The notes under the pieces were generated by a model that saw nothing but the letters and a program-made list of their open reading frames with translations, was not told where the DNA came from and did not search any database. A program made the position numbers and the translations under genes. A DNA stretch of 31,810 bases. It comes from Priapulus caudatus. Its lineage: Eukaryota; Priapulida; Priapulimorpha; Priapulimorphida; Priapulidae. Of the stretch, positions 1 to 10,596 are shown in pieces (position 1 is the stretch's first letter; each line of letters opens with the position of its first letter). The DNA lies in the NCBI RefSeq assembly GCF_000485595.1, contig NW_014577151.1:46150-77959 (forward strand). The letters are read 5' to 3'.

Positions 1-890
1 AAAGACAATCGAACACTAAAATCTGTTCTAGCAGATATGACCAAATCTGCAAAAGATTTGGCCAGATATGCGGCTTCCTCTTTTGTATATATAGCTCTTG
101 CTGTCCGCTGACCGACCGAGCCGACACGATCCCGCACTCACGCACATTTTTATATTTTTATTATAATTTATATTTTTTTCATTAGTTGATATATGTATTG
201 TATTATTTATTTTATTTTTGTTTGTTAAATCTTCGATCTCTTTATATACATCATCCACACATCATCATCATCATCATCATCACAGTCATCATCATCATCA
301 TTATACGTGCGTATAGTGTATGAAGCAGTGTCGCTGTTCCCATTGCAGTCAACAATGAACCTGACGATGTGCGGCAGGATCGCGTTACCTTCCACGTGGA
401 GCGCGGAGGATCTTGATGAACGCTCAGGCAGCGTTAAGATGCGTTGTCTCCTATCCTACCATCCATGGTGCAGTCAGCGCGCATCTATAAACAACAACAC
501 GACAGCGTCCGCAGGACATTAGAAACCCGTGCCTAACGTTGGTAGATAATTTTAAGACGCGATACCGTTCTTTTGTTGAATTTATCGATGGGACGTAATA
601 TCATCATTACATGAAAACTTAATGTTTTGTTTTTCGTTTTGGAATTATCGAATTTTTTGTCTATACCATCTATAAAACAACACACGACTGCATGCGTCGA
701 AGAATTCAAACTCTACCTAGAAACCATGCACTACTCTTAGAACCACTCTACCTTACACACTCTAACCTTTTTACCTTACCTTACACTCTACGTTACGCTT
801 GCCTACATCTACCGTCTACCCGTACCCTTCACCTTTACCTTACAGCCAGTTACCTCATACCGTATGCTTAGAACTCTCCCCTTCTAGAAA
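1..890. repeat. Helix-A exon block, copy 1
   Basis: Same orientation as 15930-16860 and inverted relative to 5590-6110 and 17085-17680. It contains an ATC microsatellite (261-302), an AT-rich stretch and the disrupted exon at 349-467, then a CTCTACC/TTACC-rich tract at about 710-890. Confidence 0.75.
349..467 (+). pseudogene. Disrupted copy of the ferritin helix-A exon (plus strand)
   Basis: It keeps the total length of 119 nt and both splice-site positions of the clean exon at 5812-5694. Many paired one-base insertions and deletions (for example AATGAACCTGACG against AATGACCTGAACG) scramble the frame. Compensating indels at unchanged length fit sequencing or consensus error better than slow pseudogene decay. 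Confidence 0.7.
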
Positions 891-1829
891 CATGCGTCTG
901 CGCGCGATAACACGCCCCCTGGATACTGTTGCTAGTCGTCACACCTGGGATCCGTTATACGGATTTTCCCGCCGCCCGCCGTCCGAAATATCACTTTGCG
1001 AAGACTTCGTTACTAAGCCTTGTCTTTAGAACAGTCTATCGCAACAACGATTTAATAGAGCTGCCTGCCAAACACGGCAAGCGGATATCTTAGGTACTTC
1101 AATACCATTGAGAATTCCATTCTACAACAGTTCTGAACATTTGGTTTCAAAACGAGACATTTTAGTATATCACACCTAAAATCAAATCGCGGCCCCTTGC
1201 GACACTAGGGTCTACCGTCTTAATATCCAAAGAAGAAAAAATATAAGAGTCAAAATTTATCTTCCTCGTATATACTATAATATAGTAACTCGAGCTACCA
1301 CCTCACGCCCTCTAGCTTTCGTCGTAACCACCTATAATAACTCGCTATAGTAACCCCTGCCATCACCCCACCCTTTCTCTCGACACTGTGAAGTAATAGG
1401 CCGTTGTCGGTGTCAGCTATAACTAATGCTACCACCTCACGCCCTATAGCCATTTTTCCGTCCGTACATCCAACGGCTAATCCCTACCGCGACCGTGTAT
1501 GTCCGCCACGCACAGCACCACAACCTTTCGAGCCCGCGATGACTCGCTCTACGCCAGAGCTCGCCCAAGTACTTCTGAAATATACCCGCGCGTGAGAAGG
1601 CCCACGCCGACCAACGATAATACGCTTCCATCAAATAAGAGAGGAAGGGCAATGGCTTCAGTTCCGTCGACAAATCAAAAGTAACGTTTTACCGATATAT
1701 TATAGCTATATACTATAGTATATATTCTATAGTATATAATAGTATAATAGGAAGCCGTATAATGATCAAATATGCCATTAAATTGTCAATGTATAACGCT
1801 CAGCTGATATAATACTATTGATATATTAT
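891..1829. other. Stretch without a supported gene
   Basis: About 935-1040 matches 15410-15520 inverted. GCTACCACCTCACGCCCT occurs twice (1296 and 1427), and an AT-rich TATAGTATATA-type palindromic tract lies at about 1690-1750. Short open frames here lack family features. Confidence 0.5.
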
Positions 1830-1840
1830 AAGAAAAATGA

Positions 1841-1906
1841 GAATAGGCGTGTTCAATTTTAATAAGCGAGCTTTCGAGAAATTATTAAAATTGCAACACC
1901 CTATTC
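1841..1906. repeat. Small hairpin element (left)
   Basis: Arms GAATAGG.GTGTTCAATTTTAATAA and its complement enclose a short GCGAGCTTTCGAGAA loop. Same element as at 15262-15350; possibly a tiny MITE. Confidence 0.6.
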
Positions 1907-2205
1907 GATTTTCTATATTTCATTTCATATCCTACATGGGTCTATACAATGATCGGATTCAGTATAACGTGAGCGTTCCGCGTTGTTGAGCTTGTTCTTG
2001 CGAAGGAGAGAGAACCTAGATACCCATTTCATTGCTTACTGCTGAACGCACACTCGTTAATATAAAGCGCAGTAACCGTTAGGCAACTCTCCGTCTCGAT
2101 ATGTTGTGAAAACACTAAAAACTGAGTTTGATCACATTGAACTCTAACGCCGATGCTACTATTTACTCTGAGAAGCCGTCAGTTCCCTCAATCGTTTTTC
2201 TGCAG

Positions 2206-2332
2206 GCTCCAGAGACAACGGTATGTGGGAAGCCACCTGTCGCCCATCCTGAAGGCACCTGAAAGCTGGAGAGGAATCCTGCTCAGCTTTCCTTACATTC
2301 ACAGCAAGGCGCAGGCCAGGAACGACCCTCAT
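2206..2332 (+). pseudogene. Disrupted copy of the ferritin helix-C exon (plus strand)
   Basis: Clear match to 14978-14856 on the other strand, with CTGCAG acceptor and CAT|GTACGT donor kept. It is 127 nt instead of 123 and frameshifted early (GTATGTGGG against GTATGGG), with further indels. It is in order with the helix-A copy at 349-467, suggesting a second, inverted ferritin locus or a second noisy representation of the same locus. Confidence 0.7.
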
Positions 2333-2825
2333 GTACGTATCCGCACCAAAAACGCGCAGATGGTAGGCATACAAATCATTGAACCCTAACAAGAGTATAG
2401 GGGGCTTTGTTCTTCTAACGCCCTTCTTTCCTTGTGCTTTACTAACTTTGTTCTGCCTACTCTTGTTGGGTTTACATTATTGTATCTAAGCAGAGACAGG
2501 CCCGTCGCACGATGCCGACGAACACCGCGCGCGAGAGTGTTTAACATCTCGCAATATTTATTCCACTGATTGCGCATTAAAAAAAACGAAATGTTCTCCA
2601 GTTTACTATTATTAACGTGTGTTGTTGTTGTTTGTGTTGTGTTGTTGTTGTTGTTGTTGTTGTTGTGTGGTGTGCCGTGTGTGGCGTGTAGTTGTGCGTG
2701 ATGTGCGTGCGTGCGGCGTATCGGTAGAATGCTGCACGTGCGTACGTGTGCCCTCGCTCCGCGAATTGCTCGCTCTCTTTTGAATGAGATTGAAGAAACA
2801 ATTATTTTTATCACATAGACACTGA

Positions 2826-2935
2826 AATTTTAGTGGCCCGTTCGGGCCACCAAATTTTAACTTTTGGAAATTTTGGTGGCCCGACATCAAGTTTTGGTGG
2901 CCCCGGGCCACCGGGCCACCGCTAGTGTCGAGCCT
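2826..2935. mobile_element. Fragment of a hAT-like MITE, one recognisable end
   Basis: The stretch contains repeated GTGGCCC / GGGCCACC words and ends in CGCTAGTGTCGAGCCTTG, which inverted reads CAAGGCTCGACACTAGCG and resembles a MITE terminus. No matching opposite terminus was found, so the element is probably truncated. Its end abuts the left limit of the duplicated nucleoplasmin segment. Confidence 0.4.
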
Positions 2936-3121
2936 TGATATATGGCTCCAGATATAGAAGGTTAAAATGATAAACCTATGTAAACTCGGCCACAATTCAT
3001 TAAATCACTTAGACACAACCATTATCAATGTTTAAAGGACAACAATACTGAAATACATTAATATTTCAATTGGCAGCATATGAAACCTGCCCGTTCAAGC
3101 AGCAACCTATTACAGACAAAC

Positions 3122-5325
3122 CTGCTTTGCGAACAGTGAATGTTTCAAGAAGTCTTCATTATCTTCCTCGTCCTCTTTCGAATCTTTCCCATTCGTCTCC
3201 TCGTCCTCTGGTAAATTCTCCTCATCCCAGTGCACCGACTTGTTTGCCTCGGTCAGCTGGCACCCTATAAAAAAACCGTACCATCTTTTTCTCTGGCAGA
3301 AAGCAACTGAGCTATCTACCTGGAGTGATTGACAGCAGAGAGGTATTGTTGTATAGAGCTATATAGAGCGTCACGAATCATGATAGCAATTAACCTTGAT
3401 AATGAAGTGCTGCAAAGTCGATAACTTAATTGCTTTGCACGCGTGAAAAACACTCGAGTGACTTGAGTCTAGCTTGGCCGACTCGGCAGCCGTAATATCA
3501 AAAGGGGCGTGGTTATATTTCGCTCAGGTGGAAGGTCAATGCCAGGCCCCTCCCTACGTTGCGCAAACCGGGCGCGCCCCTTTGCGAAAACTCCCCCCTC
3601 GTTTCAATCGTTGCGCCACGTTTAAATTACCTCCGCCTCGATTAATTTCCACCCCCGGATAGGAAATGTTATCGCCGAATTGAAATACACTATTTCCAGC
3701 GGAGTTTCAGCATCACAGTTCAAAATAAAAGTTTGACAGCGCGGGAATCGATCGTTTGTTGATGCCGCCATTTTGCGAGCAGTAACCAAAGCACACTTGT
3801 GTGCTTCGCTGTGATTGGCTGGTCACCCTCACTGCTAAGCCAATCAGCAAAGAGCTCTTTTGAACAGTTGAAGTCGAGTCGTCTCGCGTCCCTAGCACCA
3901 CAAATCGAACCTGAACAATCGTACGGCTCTACATCGACGACACAACCGTGAAACACATGAAATATGAATCGATCTATATGCCACTTCTTCCAAAAAGTCC
4001 GGCACCTAATGCGACAGACGAGGCGATTGTCGAAGTAGGAGCAGAGAGCATGAACCCGCCGTCACCGGTTTCTCCCAGCGATGCGGACTCAAGACTCGGG
4101 ACTCGGAGACGCCCCGACTGCCGCCGGTGCCGGGCCTCGAGCCCCACCACCCAAACAGACTGAAGTAAATACAGTGAGTTAATAATAATAAGCTAAATTC
4201 CCATTCGACCAGGCAGTTTATCGTTGGGCTGCCATGCGCCAGCGTCGAGTAGATGTGACAAAGTAGAGTCACAGTGGATGAATCATGACATTGATGATAA
4301 AGTTTTACAGAAAAGATCCTGCTTATTGCAATACATGTCAATAAATGATACATCCACTAAACTGATGCCTTGTGTTATGTTCATTTTTATGTACTTGCCC
4401 GAAAAAATTACAAGTTGCCTTCAAGTTCTCCCATAGTTATCCCATAAACCCTAGTTTAAAAACAAAAAATGTAAAAAATGACACACCAGATCAGAGAAAA
4501 CAAATCAACTCAAACATGTCCCAAAATGCCTCAGAATGCACCACAGAGCATCTAAGATCTCGAAATTTTCCGGGGAGGAAAATTCTCCCCCGGACCCCCT
4601 TAGTTTTTGCTCGCTGCTCTCGCACGGTCCGTTCCCCTCTGTTTCAATTTCATCCTGGGGAGAACCCTGAACAAGTCTGCTCTGACAAGTATGTTCTGAC
4701 AATTCTTGCTCAGTCTGGGGCATGGTGAGATAGGAAAAGATAGGGCGCAAATACACTTTCCTACCAGTCAATATGCCATGGCGGCAACCGACTCCGAACC
4801 CCCTGCCCGCGCCCGCCTGTACTGTCTGTACTGGGCGCATTGTATACAGCTTTTATATCTCGCGAAGTATTTGAGTTACCTTTCTAGAATTATACATGCA
4901 TGATGATACATGTCTTAGCAATAATCCCGGTGAGTTTCGAGTTTATTGACGCACGGTTAGTCCAATTAATTAACTATTATTCACGCGCGGTAATGCCCTG
5001 TGACTACACTGTGACGGTGAACGTGAATAATAAATGTCATGTGTTAATTTGTTCATGGTTGAGATAGCTCTAGTAGTGTTTCACTCGTTGGCTCTGCCAC
5101 GTATGGTAGGTGGTCCTGTGCCGTGGTACTGGTACTGGTAGACCAACAAACGAGTACGTGCTGCAGATAAGCTGAACGAGGTGTGACTGTGACGTCTGAC
5201 GCTGTATTACAAGCAGAAATACACAATACTACAACACGACATGAATTAGTTAACAAGTAATTTTTCTAAAATTGTTTTTAATGTCTAAACTTGCCCCAAA
5301 AATAGTCCTTTGTCCACGATGACAT
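3122..5325 (-). pseudogene. Partial duplicate of the nucleoplasmin-family gene: exons 1 and 2 only
   Basis: Exon 1 copy is 5325-5295 (MSSWTKDYFWG, with Ala3 changed to Ser) and exon 2 copy is 3264-3122, exactly 143 nt as in the intact gene. Both reading frames, the GC donor and the other splice sites are preserved. Exon 2 differs by one synonymous change and one Asp-to-Asn change in the acidic loop. No copies of exons 3-11 are seen to the left. Homology also ends about 70 bp upstream of the ATG, so the E-box promoter is missing. The copy therefore looks truncated at both ends, although its exons show no decay. Alternatives are a recent segmental duplication or an assembly artefact. Confidence 0.8.
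4500..4669. mobile_element. hAT-like terminus inside intron 1 of the partial nucleoplasmin copy
   Basis: It ends GGAGAACCCTG at 4659-4669 (CAGGGTTCTCC inverted), the same terminal word as the element at 24688-24905. The interior has a complementary pair around 4560-4590 (TTTTCCGGGGAGGAAAA, then CCCCCGGACCCCC), a pattern common in non-autonomous hAT repeats of marine invertebrates. The other end was not found. The 3545-4668 stretch has no counterpart in the intact gene. Confidence 0.4.
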
Positions 5326-5589
5326 GGCTGCGAATTGGAATGTTGAAAAGAAGAACTGGACTCCGTCGCTGCTTCAGACACAAGTGACACTCCTTGGTAA
5401 CCGATAAACAGACTGGACGCAACGCCAAAATAGTGTTATGGAATTGAATGGTGGCGCCGCCTAGCGAATGTAGCGGTACACTAAAAATCGGGCAAACTGC
5501 ATGGGTTTGTCTATATTCAGGCCGGTACAGGAGATAATTTGCATATTTTGTCACGTGGTTTGTGTTATAACCAATCAGATGTAATCGCG

Positions 5590-5860
5590 GTGGAGAAGGA
5601 ATCGTGTGTTGTTTATAGATGGCGTATAGGTTTAAGGTAGAGTTTCTAATTCCTTCGGACCGCTGTCGTGTGTTATAGATGGCGCTGACTCACCATGGAC
5701 TGGTAGGCGTAGGAGACACGCATCTCTAACGCTGCCTGAGCGTTCATCAGATCCTCCGTCTCCACGTGGAAGTTAACGCGGATCCTGCTCACATCGTTCA
5801 GGTCATTGTTGACTGCAATGGAACAGACAGACACACGCTCATACACTATACGCACGTATA

Positions 5861-5907
<47 letters not shown>

Positions 5908-6240
5908 AATAATAATATAAAGAAGACGAAGACTTTTAAAAAACAAAAATAAAAAAATAAAAATTAATACAATAACATAAATAACTAATAAAAAAATAAA
6001 AATAAAATAAAAAATAAAAAATGTGCGTGAGTGCGGATGTGTCGCTCGTCGGTCAGCGACAGCAGTCACCGTGATCACGTGACCGGATCAGTTCTCTCTG
6101 GCTCGTGCGTATGGTTCGTAGAGAGGTGACATCGTACCAGGGATGTCATCAATTCGTCGCGACAGATAATCATGATGTTTGTCCGTCTATCGATAAGCTC
6201 TCAGCTGATCATCACGTCATTACGGGCAGCCAGAGTTACT
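5590..6240. repeat. Helix-A exon block, copy 2 (clean)
   Basis: Contains the open helix-A exon, a GAT run (5861-5907) and an A/T-rich stretch; same orientation as 17085-17990. It lacks a stretch of about 230 bp present at 17548-17778 in copy 4. Confidence 0.75.
5694..5812 (-). CDS. Ferritin helix-A exon, clean copy (presumed exon 2)
   Basis: A 119-nt exon bounded by CATTGCAG and ATG|GTGAGT, entering in phase 1 and leaving in phase 0. It encodes NNDLNDVSRIRVNFHVETED, then LMNAQAALEMRVSYAYQSM. This aligns with ferritin helix A (NYHQDSEAAINRQINLEL...YASYVYLSM in the human heavy chain). Glu in ALEM and Tyr in SYAYQ match ferroxidase ligands Glu27 and Tyr34, so this is heavy-chain-like. Its upstream exon would be one of the phase-1 signal-peptide exons at 7138, 8130 or 8557. 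No helix-B exon was found downstream on this strand before the nucleoplasmin copy at 5325, so the locus looks truncated here. Confidence 0.8.
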
Positions 6241-6885
6241 GATCACACGCGCACGCGCACACACACGCGCATAGACACGCGCGCACACGCATCAACACGC
6301 GCGCGTGCACGCACACGCACACACGCACTCGCCACTCGCACGCACGCGCACACTCAGACATACACATGCACACGCATAAACACACGCACACTCAGACATG
6401 CACATGCACACGCATAAACACACGCACACTCAGCCATACACACGCACACGCATAAACACACGCACACACGAACATTCAGACATAGACACGCGCAGGCACA
6501 CGCGCATAGACACGCGCACACACTCACACACGCGCGCACACGCACAAACACAGGCGCGCACGCACACTCACACTCAGACATAGACCAGCGCACACACCAA
6601 CACACGTGCGCACACGCATCAACATGCACGCGCGCACGCACAAACACACGCTCGCGCGCACGCACAAATTCAGGCGCACGCATACTCACACATATAGGCA
6701 CGCGCAAGCACAAACACACGCGGACACGTGTCAACACACACGCGCGCACACGCACAAACACGCGTGCGCGTGTGTTAACACAAGCGCGCACGCGCGAACT
6801 CTTACATACACACACGCGCGCATAAACTCACGCGCGCACGTACCAACACACACGCACGCACACACACGCGCGCGCGCTCGCACAC
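6240..6885. repeat. CA/CG-rich alternating purine-pyrimidine array (copy 1)
   Basis: Long run of ACACGCGCACAC-type sequence with interspersed ATAGACACGCGCG and CATCAACACGCGCG words. It lies between signal-peptide exon a and the helix-A exon, so it would be intronic. Open frames across it are low-complexity artefacts. Confidence 0.9.
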
Positions 6886-7056
6886 CCAGTCCACCAATCA
6901 CGTTCACAGCTTTATTGGAATCGTTTGTCATGGATGTCTAACCGAATCATGCGGAAAAATTACACTTTACATATTAAAAAAAAAACAGAAAATAATTACG
7001 CCAAAATCAGCGGCTTACGTAGCAAGCTACCAACCAAAAAAGACCAAGATACCAAC

Positions 7057-7138
7057 CATTTTTTCGGTTGTCACCAGATGGCGCTAATGCGAGTGTAGCT
7101 GCAGCTAATACTATCGCGAGAGCGAGTAGTGCCTTCAT
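7057..7138 (-). CDS. Signal-peptide first exon, type a (presumed secreted ferritin-like)
   Basis: Opens MKALLALAIVLAAATLALAP, a textbook signal peptide with an ALA-type cleavage site. The exon can end at a phase-1 donor G|GTTGGT (7057) or earlier at G|GTGACA (7075); either phase fits the helix-A exon at 5812. The intervening 1.2 kb would be an intron full of CA/CG repeats. Linking it to ferritin rests on order, strand and phase, not on homology. A damaged copy without ATG lies at about 19335-19405. Confidence 0.5.
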
Positions 7139-7699
7139 GCTTCCACGCGGATAAACTGGTTAATTGTCAGACTAATGTTCACCAAATTGGCAAAAGATAC
7201 GGAGTCGCCGAATCCTTGAGAAGTATTGAAAATGTTTGCGCAGAGGGCAAAGTGCTACGCGTGTCAGCTGACTCCTGATTGGCTAACCCAACAACATGGC
7301 GGTCACCCAGGCACGCGTAGTGCGTGCTCGATAAAACAGATTTAAAACTATTGACCTCATTCGAGAAAACATAGATAGGCCCTAAGCCCAGTTCTCATGA
7401 TTGACTTCTTGATCCTAGTGATAACCTTCGTAGACTTCACGGACACACTATAGATTCACTGGCGCACGACCTGACGAAAACCATAGTTACTCAGAAACAT
7501 ACTCTATATGTAGGCTTTGCTAAAACTAACTAAATCGAACAGAATACGCTTTACACAACGTAACAATTTACTAACCCCATTCGGACTCAATAAGCGAAGA
7601 ACGCCAGGGCGTGTGCGTATTAAGGCATTAAGGCATTAAGGCGCCAATTTGCCATAGACGACCAATGCCGTATACATGCGGAACGAGTTCTGCACACAT

Positions 7700-7777
7700 G
7701 TAATAATGCTTCTCTTACTATCTCGGTACCCCCGTGATCGTCTAGTGGTAATGCGTAGTGTATTAGAAATATTATGC
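7700..7777 (+). other. 78-bp insertion with an 8-bp direct repeat and a tRNA-His-like 5' half
   Basis: Flanked by GCACACAT at 7692-7699 and 7778-7785. The opposite palindrome arm has one copy of this word and no insert. Positions 7732-7749 read CCGTGATCGTCTAGTGGT, which matches the 5' acceptor/D-arm region of animal tRNA-His (from memory). No T-arm (GGTTCGA) or anticodon stem follows, so it is not a tRNA gene. Confidence 0.6.
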
Positions 7778-8057
7778 GCACACATTATGCGTCTGTTCTG
7801 CACTTCTTCGCGCGTCGCATCAGCCAATATACGACGACTATTTCGACGCGTTAGCCTATCACGTAAACGAACTTTCTCAACGACGGCCATGTTTTGTAGT
7901 TGTCCGCGAAAAACCTCAAAATTCAGCTCTGATTATATATAATCTATCGTAATTGTATATATGCATCTGATTTCAATGGATCTTATAGTCTATTCGTTGA
8001 GTACGCGTCCTTAGGAAGAAATATATTTATCTATATATTATAGTAACAGTTACCAAC

Positions 8058-8130
8058 CGTAAAAATCTTCGTATTCCGACGCTGCAGCTGCTGCCACCAG
8101 CACGACAACTAATGCAATCAAGAGCTTCAT
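8058..8130 (-). CDS. Signal-peptide first exon, type b, with TATA box
   Basis: Opens MKLLIALVVVLVAAAAASEY and continues EDFY to a phase-1 donor G|GTTGGT. It resembles the type a exon in both the signal peptide and the donor context (GGTTGGTA). A strong TATA box lies about 55 bp upstream. This segment is missing from the other arm of the palindrome. If unspliced, the frame stops after 26 codons, so a tiny secreted peptide is an alternative. Confidence 0.45.
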
Positions 8131-8181
8131 CACTGGATTCAAGACAAACACTTTATACCACGCACTTCTCATAAAACGTCG

Positions 8182-8191
8182 CTTTTATATA
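8182..8191 (-). promoter_or_regulatory. TATA box upstream of signal-peptide exon b
   Basis: TATATAAAAG on the minus strand, about 52-61 bp upstream of the ATG at 8130. A second weaker TATAAA-like word lies closer to the ATG. Confidence 0.5.
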
Positions 8192-8493
8192 CACCACCGT
8201 CAATAGGGGCAGCGTATTTTAGGAAAAGGCTCGACGGATGGCTGATAACAACATCGTGTTGACGTATCAGATAAGATTTGACCCTGTCTGTCATGCGCAC
8301 GAGCTTGCGCATCAGCCCATCAGTAAACCTCGGTCACCTGGAGACACAGTCGCCTAACTACCTACCAGCAAACAACCATCGCAAGACAAACAAGCAAGTC
8401 CAAGGAGAAATATAAACCTCGGAATACATGCGCACTATACAAGCTCACATAACAGTTTTATTTGAGTACAGATTAGTAGCAAGTAATACTTAC

Positions 8494-8557
8494 AGTCTCT
8501 GCGCTTGGCCGAGGCGAGAGCTCCAAGCGTCAGCAGGACGACGAGTTTCAGCATCAT
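8494..8557 (-). CDS. Signal-peptide first exon, type c (left palindrome arm)
   Basis: Encodes MMLKLVVLLTLGALASA then KRRD, ending in phase 1 at a strong donor T|GTAAGT. The phase fits the ferritin helix-A exon. The ATG follows an adenine-rich context (GAAAATG). The exon is preserved with an identical frame in the inverted copy at 12774-12837, which argues that it is or recently was functional. Confidence 0.55.
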
Positions 8558-9415
8558 TTTCGTTCTGGTAGTGAAGCTTGTGTGTGTGTAAGAGAGAGAA
8601 TTGAAGTAAATGGTGACGGTGATCACACTGAGGTCTATACTAGATGTTCTTCACCTAAAATACGAAACATGGATTACCCCTAGCGGTAGACACGCTCCTC
8701 CTTTTAAGCGCATGCAGACAGGCGATAGGCCACGATGAGGGGGGGGGGGATAGTGAGCACGAGCACTACTAGTGCACAAGCAGGATTTACAGGCGTGGTC
8801 CTCCTCCAGACATATCTGACCTCATGAAGGCGTGTATCCAGATTAGACTATCTAACGTCTACTTTTTAGTTTTTTTAAATGTCACATATAGTTGGGTTTG
8901 GTGATGCAGCCGCGCGTGGCAGTGTGATATTGGTAGCTGCATGGGTGGGCAAGTAATTTACAGTTTTACACGCATTCATTGCATGACTATACTCCACTCA
9001 CTGCATGTCACCGCAATGTCCATGCATGCATTATAGACGTCCGTTCATAGAAAATTATAGAAGATTCGTGCAGCAAGTACGATAGGCAAAGAGTAGCTCT
9101 ACCAGTGTAGCCCACCGTCTCCATGCATAGCGGGAGCGAAGGTGCCACACGCGTAAAGCTAGGCAAAAATGCAATAGCATGGATTTTTTTTTATAGTGTA
9201 GCTCTACCCGTGTAACTCCTTTGCTTTCGTTAAAACGGGGAGCGGGAACGAAGGTGCCACGTAAAGCTAGGCAAAAAAAATCCTCTAGCATGGATTTTTT
9301 TTAAAGAGCTTCCTTTATTAATGCCAATAACACAAGCAAAATCTAGATGAATATTGTAAATGTGCAACGCCAAAATCATGGAAATTTGTTTATTGATGGA
9401 AACGCTGCTATCATC

Positions 9416-10535
9416 CAAAACTATTAAACAAAATCCGCATTCTTGGTCTAGATTTGACATTCCGTTTACTACAACTACAGTAAAATCCCGTTAAGACGCG
9501 GCAATCACTAAGTTTACTTATATGATGCGATATATTAAGATCACCCAAAAGAAATCTGACAATCTAATTCACTATTATTTTACTTATTAATTTTTTGGTA
9601 GAATTTATGAGACAATCCAATAATTAATTGCGCATGGGTTGGGATTAATAAACTGTACAGTTTGGCAAAAATAGTGACGAATTTTGAAGTTGAATCCGCT
9701 ATCATATTTATCCGATTTCCTGTAACGCATGGATGCGCTTTGCAAGTTTACACCCTAGAAAATCTTTTCTATAGTGTATATCTCATACCATTATCAAAAA
9801 CAAATTAAACAAAAATGTAATTACAATTTTTTTTAAACTGATAGATTTCTAATACCCATTCATCGCCAACTTGCTATTGCTCAATGGGATAAAATGATAA
9901 GGGTGTTTGTTTTCGAATATTCGCACGAGCGTGAGCGCGTGCACGTGTTCGACAACGCGGGGTGAAGTTTCGTATTGCAGCCACGTTCTCTTTTACACTA
10001 GTTAGTCACTAGCGCGTGACGCAGTCATCAACACATCCACTTCATCCGTAGATAAAGCGCCGGAAATGGTATTTTTTATGAGCCGGTACGTGTTTTGGCG
10101 TATAAAACCGCTGCGTTGCGGTTCAAATTCGGTGGATAGATGACACATAAGAAGCATGTAACATAGAAATAGCTTATGCGATTTCATCTGTCTATTTGAC
10201 CAACTTTGTTTCTTTCCGTCTTCGATATATAGTCCCTTGGACTTTGAAGACTAATATTTACGAGGTTACGATGTTATGCGTTTGTAATGAAATTCGTTAC
10301 GCAGTTAGTCTGCGTGCAGACACGCACGTGCATGAGTGCCCATCCCAACTCAAAAGTCGATTTTTATCAGGACATCTCCGGTGCTTGTGTTATTTAGCAG
10401 TAGGGCCTACATGAGATGGAGAAAAACACGGATGATAGGTGATGTTGCTGGGTGGATAAACAGATAAAGATAGAAAAGCGCTTCCTGAGTTCACCTCCCT
10501 GTTCACGTCTGCCCGCCCCCGCTCTCTTGCTCACG

Positions 10536-10596
<61 letters not shown>

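Larger units (their letters stand above)
1830..2660. repeat. Inverted repeat containing the helix-C exon (left copy)
   Basis: Inverted match to 14560-15350, from the small hairpin element through the exon to the GTT microsatellite. Numerous indels separate the copies. Confidence 0.8.
2937..5393. repeat. Segmental duplicate of 24926-26428 (left copy)
   Basis: Near-identical blocks match the right copy in the same orientation: 2937-3544, about 4670-4738, and about 5003-5393. Differences are a left-specific stretch at 3545-4668, a replaced block at about 4739-5000, and absence of the 363-bp MITE. Confidence 0.85.
7143..9415. repeat. Left arm of a large imperfect palindrome
   Basis: Inverted match to 11790-13500. 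It contains signal-peptide exons b and c. The arm carries two stretches absent from the other arm: about 7870-8455 (with exon b and its TATA box) and a 78-bp insertion at 7700-7777. Confidence 0.85.

Noticed and set aside
6354-6941. Long Cys/Val/Arg- or His/Thr-rich open frames on both strands
   Set aside because: They are translations of the CA/CG repeat array, open only because the repeat lacks stops. The same applies to 17924-19201 and 14270-14598.
7731-7800. Complete tRNA-His gene
   Set aside because: Only the 5' half matches; anticodon stem, T-arm and 3' acceptor are missing.
10002-10187. 61-codon minus-strand frame with a hydrophobic N-terminus
   Set aside because: No family resemblance, no duplicate in the other repeats and no convincing splice or polyadenylation context.
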